64,000 bases of DNA from IMG/VR virus record IMGVR_UViG_3300042288_000581, positions 21,677 to 85,676 of that record, one strand, 5' to 3'. The translations under genes and the position numbers were made by a program. The DNA comes from a virus. Below the pieces are notes generated by a model that was given only the letters and a program-made list of their open reading frames with translations, was not told the origin of the DNA and made no database searches. This document shows positions 61,001-64,000 of this stretch, one piece after another (position 1 is the stretch's first letter; each line of letters starts with the position of its first letter).

Positions 61001-63643
61001 TCTCTTTCTATATCTGATAGTGGCAATGTATATCGTTGTAGATTAACTATATCTGGTAATCCAAATACTTACTACACGAATGAAACTACAGTTAGAGTTG
61101 ATAGAGTATTTAACTATTTTGCCGACGCAGCAACTAAAAATATTACTCAGGGAAGTACTCTCATTCTAGATATATCGCCATTTTATACAGGAACAGATAC
61201 AGCAACGTATAGATGGCAGGCTAGTATAACTGGTCCAACTGGAACTTATTTTAATTTATCGGATGGTATTAATGGACCATTATATAATATTAACATAAAC
61301 GGAGCAACTAGTTCACAAATATCATTATATAATATTCCATCTTCTTTATCTAACGCTTATTTTAGATGTGTTGTTACTTTTAATCAAGTTAAAAAAGTAA
61401 AGTATTATAGAAGTAGTCCAATAACTTTAATATATCCTACTCCAGTTAATACTTTTAATACGGAAATTATACGAATTGTAGTAACAACAGCTATTATAGA
61501 ATCACCATCATATAATGATCAACGTCAAAAGGTTGGAGCTGCTATTGGTACTGTTATTTGTGTGCCCAAACCAGCTGATTATATTGAAGATCCATCTGCC
61601 ATAACAGATGATGCCGATAGGTGGAAAATTGCGTTAACTGGTCAAATGTCTTCTGGTAGTCCAGCTCAAGGTGTGTCTAACACAACAAGACCTTATGGAC
61701 CAAATGATAGATTTCCTGGATTTATTGAAATGCGAGGTCAATTATTAAAAGCACAGGATTTTCCCGATTTAGCAAGAATTCTCGGAAATACTTACGGTGG
61801 AAATATTCCATCAACCAGACAATATCCAAATTATCAAAGTACAGATGTCTTTAGGTTACCATGTCCATATGGCAAGTATTTGTTGGGAACAGGAAATGTA
61901 GATAATAATAGATCATCACCTTCTGTCGTACCTTTATATGCCCCAGATGGATCTTCTGGCGGTCAGATAGGAAATGCTGGGTCTATGGGAGGAGAGTATA
62001 ATTTTGAAAAATATGATCAGTTGCCTCCAGGAAGTCCCAATATTAGTGGCGAAACAGATGGTACTGCTCCTACAGTTTCTCCATATCTGTTTACTGTTGG
62101 GACATTCAGAACTGATGGGTGGGAAAATTGTACAGTGGAAGTTGATGCTCAATTTACAGGAACTACAACTTATCAGATATCTGATTCTGCTGGTATTGCT
62201 CAAGTATCTTTGAGTGGTCCTCCTCCACATACACATAGAATTAATTCAATTGTATTTTCTGATACTAATAGAGTTTATGGTGGTAGTGGGAATTGTGGCG
62301 CTAATCAATCTATATCTGCTGTTGGAACTATACGTCAAGGACCAGAGGGAATTATTAATAATACCAGAAATCCTTCTAGAACACACAGTCATGCGCTATC
62401 ATTCGATCCGAATGATTCCACGCTTGGTGAAGGAACTGGAGAAACGATAACTCCTCCATCAGGTGGGGAATCTGGATTCTCTTATACAAGTCCAGGCAAC
62501 TATGTTTTTACTGTTCCTTCCACAGTAAATAGTTTTACTTTTACTTTATATTCTGCTTCTGGTGGAGGTGGTGGTAATGACGCAGCGAATCCTGGTTCTG
62601 CGGGTGGAGCTGGAGCTAGAGTTACTGGCACTTGTACAAATATACCTGGAGGCAGTAGTATAAGAGTGATAATTCCTTTTGCTGGTGGCGGTGGTAGTGG
62701 ATGTGTATCAAATGCTGGTGCTGGAAATGGTGGTGGATCTCAAGGTACTGGATTTGGTGGAGGATCTGGTGGTAGATCTGGTGGACAAGGTTGCTCGGGT
62801 GGTGGTGGTGGCGGCGGCGGCGCTGCTTTCATGTATTGTGAAACTGTGGGTTCTGGACCAAATCCAAATGGTTTACAAAGAGGAACAATATTGGTAATTG
62901 TTGGAGGCGGTGGCGGTGGTGGCGGTAGTGGATATCATAATAATAATACTAGACCAAGATTTCCTGGTGGAGCTGCTTCAACAAGTTGGGCATCCTCAAC
63001 AATAAATTCATCATCATATTATACAAATCAATCCACACTAACTTTTAGAGCATATGATGCAAATGGAGCCAATCCAGTATCTGGTAGAATAGGAGCTGAT
63101 AGAGGTGCCAACGCTGATGGTGGCGGTGGCGGCGGCGGTGGTGGAGGATTTACTGGTGGATCTGGCGGTGGTAATGCGGGTGGCGATGTTAATGCTCCAG
63201 GAGGAAGTGGAGGAACTTCTGCGTACAATTCTTCTTTCTTTTCGGCAGCTCCTGGTCTATCAACTGGTTATTCTGGTGGCGCAGCTGGTGGGGCCAACAA
63301 TAATGGTTCGACGGGATCAGCAACAATTACTGTTATATTCAGCGGTGGTGGCACTACAGGATCAAACCCATCTACTGGTGGTGTAAATAGTGCTGATCAT
63401 AATGGAAATTGGGGTGTTTTGAGGGGATCTGCCAACCAATTTTTGAGCGAATCAATTAATCATCACATTACTACTGGCACTGCTCAAAATCTTGGGATTA
63501 CTCTTCCCTCAGGAACTATAACAATGAGTACTAGATCAAGAAGTACGTTTGATAATTATTTGAATTTTTATATGAGGAATAATGAACCAATTCCTATACA
63601 ACAACCATATTTTAGATTAAAATATCTAATCAAAGCTTTCTAA
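58091..63643 (+). CDS. giant Ig-domain adhesin with collar and Gly-rich tip
   Basis: 1850 residues. About ten Ig-like domains (pattern YxWQxSxxG..W..I......Y.I..v....YRC.V) fill about 1-1130. Residues near 100-200 hold a cupredoxin-like domain (TYYYISAENPNNMVGVITL) also found in the subtilisin-like protease. A beta module of the HGLxxGxxVYVAG type is at about 690. A collar domain (FIEMRGQLLKAQDFPDLARILGNTYGG) is near 1210. About 1460-1760 is a Gly-rich domain (FTVPSTVNSFTFTLYSASGG and poly-Gly runs), like the receptor-binding tips of gp38-type adhesins. Ends KYLIKAF. Probable host-range determinant. Confidence 0.85.
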   Translation: MAITINSLTPTNPTVFAGGSLTFSVSATSNISGATLDYLWQTSSSSTGPWLTLPDNGANSITLTNIPITASGDYIRVAISESTPYSPVTYNYTVTGTGSSAWTFTGSASGNNPSLTATVGDTLRFAVSSTNSNTFYIKTAAVGGTGSTVSTGITNNGTQNNTVVWNTAGAAAGTYYYISAENPNNMVGVITLAPATTTLVSTVNSDEVPGFQRQLTVNAPPLLSVSDQNLSSYTVATGSSLSFTVEATTNSSLSNFINTTSANVTPIVFQWQQSTDGGTTWTNITAGTNIAITDTLLSFATTPVQYYKRSVLTLSNIAFTQNNRRYRCQVTYTKDGVTASNSPVSTNAITLLVNPQILISKQPGTGTDTTSTVSYVTNIPSSGNATLSVTSFTTAPTTISYSWEWRWSDQTTYTPILSSNPQLSTTPFRLVTGTNGTSAILQLERVKLLAGSSSNLLYIRVSISGLSGEQTITSNDAGLYLTQTAVIDSPTDDFAIEDRYGPVPNRSSYQETQQTITVSASVDVSIDTGVRGPITLGWQRKYAGETGWTDVGTTKNDAGTDLPASTSTDPRSSGSHTFTTPPLRRSTDHLSQYRMYVTYLSGGNSVTTYSDPCTISVYRTAYIDNDPGNSEVFQNSIASFSVTASPSSGTDIAYKWEYSLNGTTWSDISNNPPLLNVTSITYNSYTATVTCSSAHGLVSGDRVYVAGVTPLTYNGVWTVLSTGLTSTQFTYTMFNIPTTNGIGPFTVHRSPRYVGINTSSLLIYVASSSILERYYRCVLTVPDSIGTVETGYGSLIIRSDTFLGISSINDRQVQEYESVTWTVNATSASLSTPAYQWQKSTNYTSANPNAATWSDIVGANSPTFTISSVLSANAGFYRCRVISAGSTINFSNVARLQVLPVTINITTNTPSSLAIEEDFAGTTLSVVASSTTPGTIQYQWQLKPAGSSTWSDAPVGFNQTNTVGENYRIPSLSISDSGNVYRCRLTISGNPNTYYTNETTVRVDRVFNYFADAATKNITQGSTLILDISPFYTGTDTATYRWQASITGPTGTYFNLSDGINGPLYNININGATSSQISLYNIPSSLSNAYFRCVVTFNQVKKVKYYRSSPITLIYPTPVNTFNTEIIRIVVTTAIIESPSYNDQRQKVGAAIGTVICVPKPADYIEDPSAITDDADRWKIALTGQMSSGSPAQGVSNTTRPYGPNDRFPGFIEMRGQLLKAQDFPDLARILGNTYGGNIPSTRQYPNYQSTDVFRLPCPYGKYLLGTGNVDNNRSSPSVVPLYAPDGSSGGQIGNAGSMGGEYNFEKYDQLPPGSPNISGETDGTAPTVSPYLFTVGTFRTDGWENCTVEVDAQFTGTTTYQISDSAGIAQVSLSGPPPHTHRINSIVFSDTNRVYGGSGNCGANQSISAVGTIRQGPEGIINNTRNPSRTHSHALSFDPNDSTLGEGTGETITPPSGGESGFSYTSPGNYVFTVPSTVNSFTFTLYSASGGGGGNDAANPGSAGGAGARVTGTCTNIPGGSSIRVIIPFAGGGGSGCVSNAGAGNGGGSQGTGFGGGSGGRSGGQGCSGGGGGGGGAAFMYCETVGSGPNPNGLQRGTILVIVGGGGGGGGSGYHNNNTRPRFPGGAASTSWASSTINSSSYYTNQSTLTFRAYDANGANPVSGRIGADRGANADGGGGGGGGGGFTGGSGGGNAGGDVNAPGGSGGTSAYNSSFFSAAPGLSTGYSGGAAGGANNNGSTGSATITVIFSGGGTTGSNPSTGGVNSADHNGNWGVLRGSANQFLSESINHHITTGTAQNLGITLPSGTITMSTRSRSTFDNYLNFYMRNNEPIPIQQPYFRLKYLIKAF

Positions 63644-63663
63644 ATAAAAAAAACGGCAAAGAC

Positions 63664-64000
63664 ATGGAAAAAATATTATCAGTATATTTGGATCCACATT
63701 CTGATCATCCAGATGTAGTAAATAGATTTATTTTTATTTACAAAGGACTTAATCTTCAAATTGATACAGATGGCATAAAAGAATTTATTGATTCTTTGCC
63801 AGAATTTTGGCACACTGAAAATGATAAATTAACTTTATTTACAGTTTTTTCTAATAATAGTTATTATTGTGAAAGGCAAAAAAACGTATACAATTATTCT
63901 ACAAAGACATTTGAAAAAATACCTTACAGATTCGATGCCGCAAATGAAGAAGAAAGCAACAAATTTGTTGCTTTCTTGGCTGAGTTTTTTCAAAATAAAC
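63664..64000 (+). CDS. unknown protein, 5' part (runs off window)
   Basis: First 112 codons of an open frame beginning MEKILSVYLDPHSDHPDVVNRF, 20 nt after the adhesin stop. Mixed alpha/beta with many Tyr/Phe, AT-rich codons. No ribosome site except a weak one. No family recognised. Confidence 0.55.
   Translation, partial: MEKILSVYLDPHSDHPDVVNRFIFIYKGLNLQIDTDGIKEFIDSLPEFWHTENDKLTLFTVFSNNSYYCERQKNVYNYSTKTFEKIPYRFDAANEEESNKFVAFLAEFFQNK

Noticed and set aside
62560-63200. Gly-rich DNA as a non-coding repeat
   Set aside because: It keeps an open reading frame through the whole adhesin and fits a known type of fibre tip.

Overview
The window is a contiguous part of the genome of a T4-like cyanophage (marine cyanomyovirus). 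The evidence is a set of T4-type baseplate and tail genes (gp53, gp48, gp4, gp26, gp51-like, gp27-like and gp5-like hub, tail-tube-fold protein), T4 replication and late-transcription genes (gp32, RNase H, gp33), and cyanobacterial auxiliary genes: psbA, two hli, speD, cp12, a cpeT-like lyase, phoH and thyX. The cpeT-like gene (phycobilin lyase family) and the number of tRNA genes (26 tRNA or tRNA-like genes) suggest a Synechococcus host; this is inference.

Layout. 1-8.2 kb is an accessory region on the + strand: the end of an HNH nuclease gene, small orphan genes, a miniature SLH-porin, a glutaredoxin, an orphan Phd/YefM-like antitoxin and a dense tRNA array. GC-rich structured spacers lie between the tRNAs, including a 97-nt element present twice, each copy directly behind a tRNA. 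8.2-10 kb is a minus-strand operon of overlapping micro-genes, several with one membrane segment. 10.2-11.3 kb holds two hli genes and a 2OG-Fe(II) oxygenase. 11.3-15.7 kb (minus) holds a subtilisin-like protease and a repeat-rich fibre protein. 15.8-26 kb (+) carries psbA, a metallophosphatase, speD, a glutaredoxin, RNase H, thyX, phoH, a PD-(D/E)XK nuclease, gp33 and gp32. 26-28.7 kb (minus) encodes gp53, gp48, an unassigned protein and gp4. 28.8-43.3 kb (+) encodes the tail-tube-fold protein, gp26, gp51-like, three long tail proteins with peptidoglycan-degrading or tape-measure-like features, the hub, cp12 and spike proteins. 43.4-44.7 kb has three more tRNAs and the cpeT-like gene. 44.8-63.6 kb encodes a 3750-residue VrlC-like virion protein, two tail-collar proteins and a 1850-residue Ig/collar/Gly-rich adhesin. 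A further gene runs off the right end.

Regulation seen in sequence. There are early sigma70-type promoters (TTGACA, 17-18 nt, TATAAT-like), often with the -35 box in the loop of a GC-rich hairpin, and T4-type late promoters (TATAAATA) ahead of virion genes. psbA has both types overlapped. Several transcription units end in strong hairpin-T terminators.

How it fits together. Early promoters would drive tRNAs, the porin-tRNA block, hli, gp32 and metabolic genes. gp33 with a gp55-like factor outside the window would switch on the TATAAATA promoters for tail genes. psbA, hli, cp12, speD and the cpeT-like gene are predicted to keep host photochemistry running and redirect carbon and energy from the Calvin cycle to phage DNA synthesis, supported here by thyX, RNase H and gp32.

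All family assignments come from reading motifs by eye; no database search was run.
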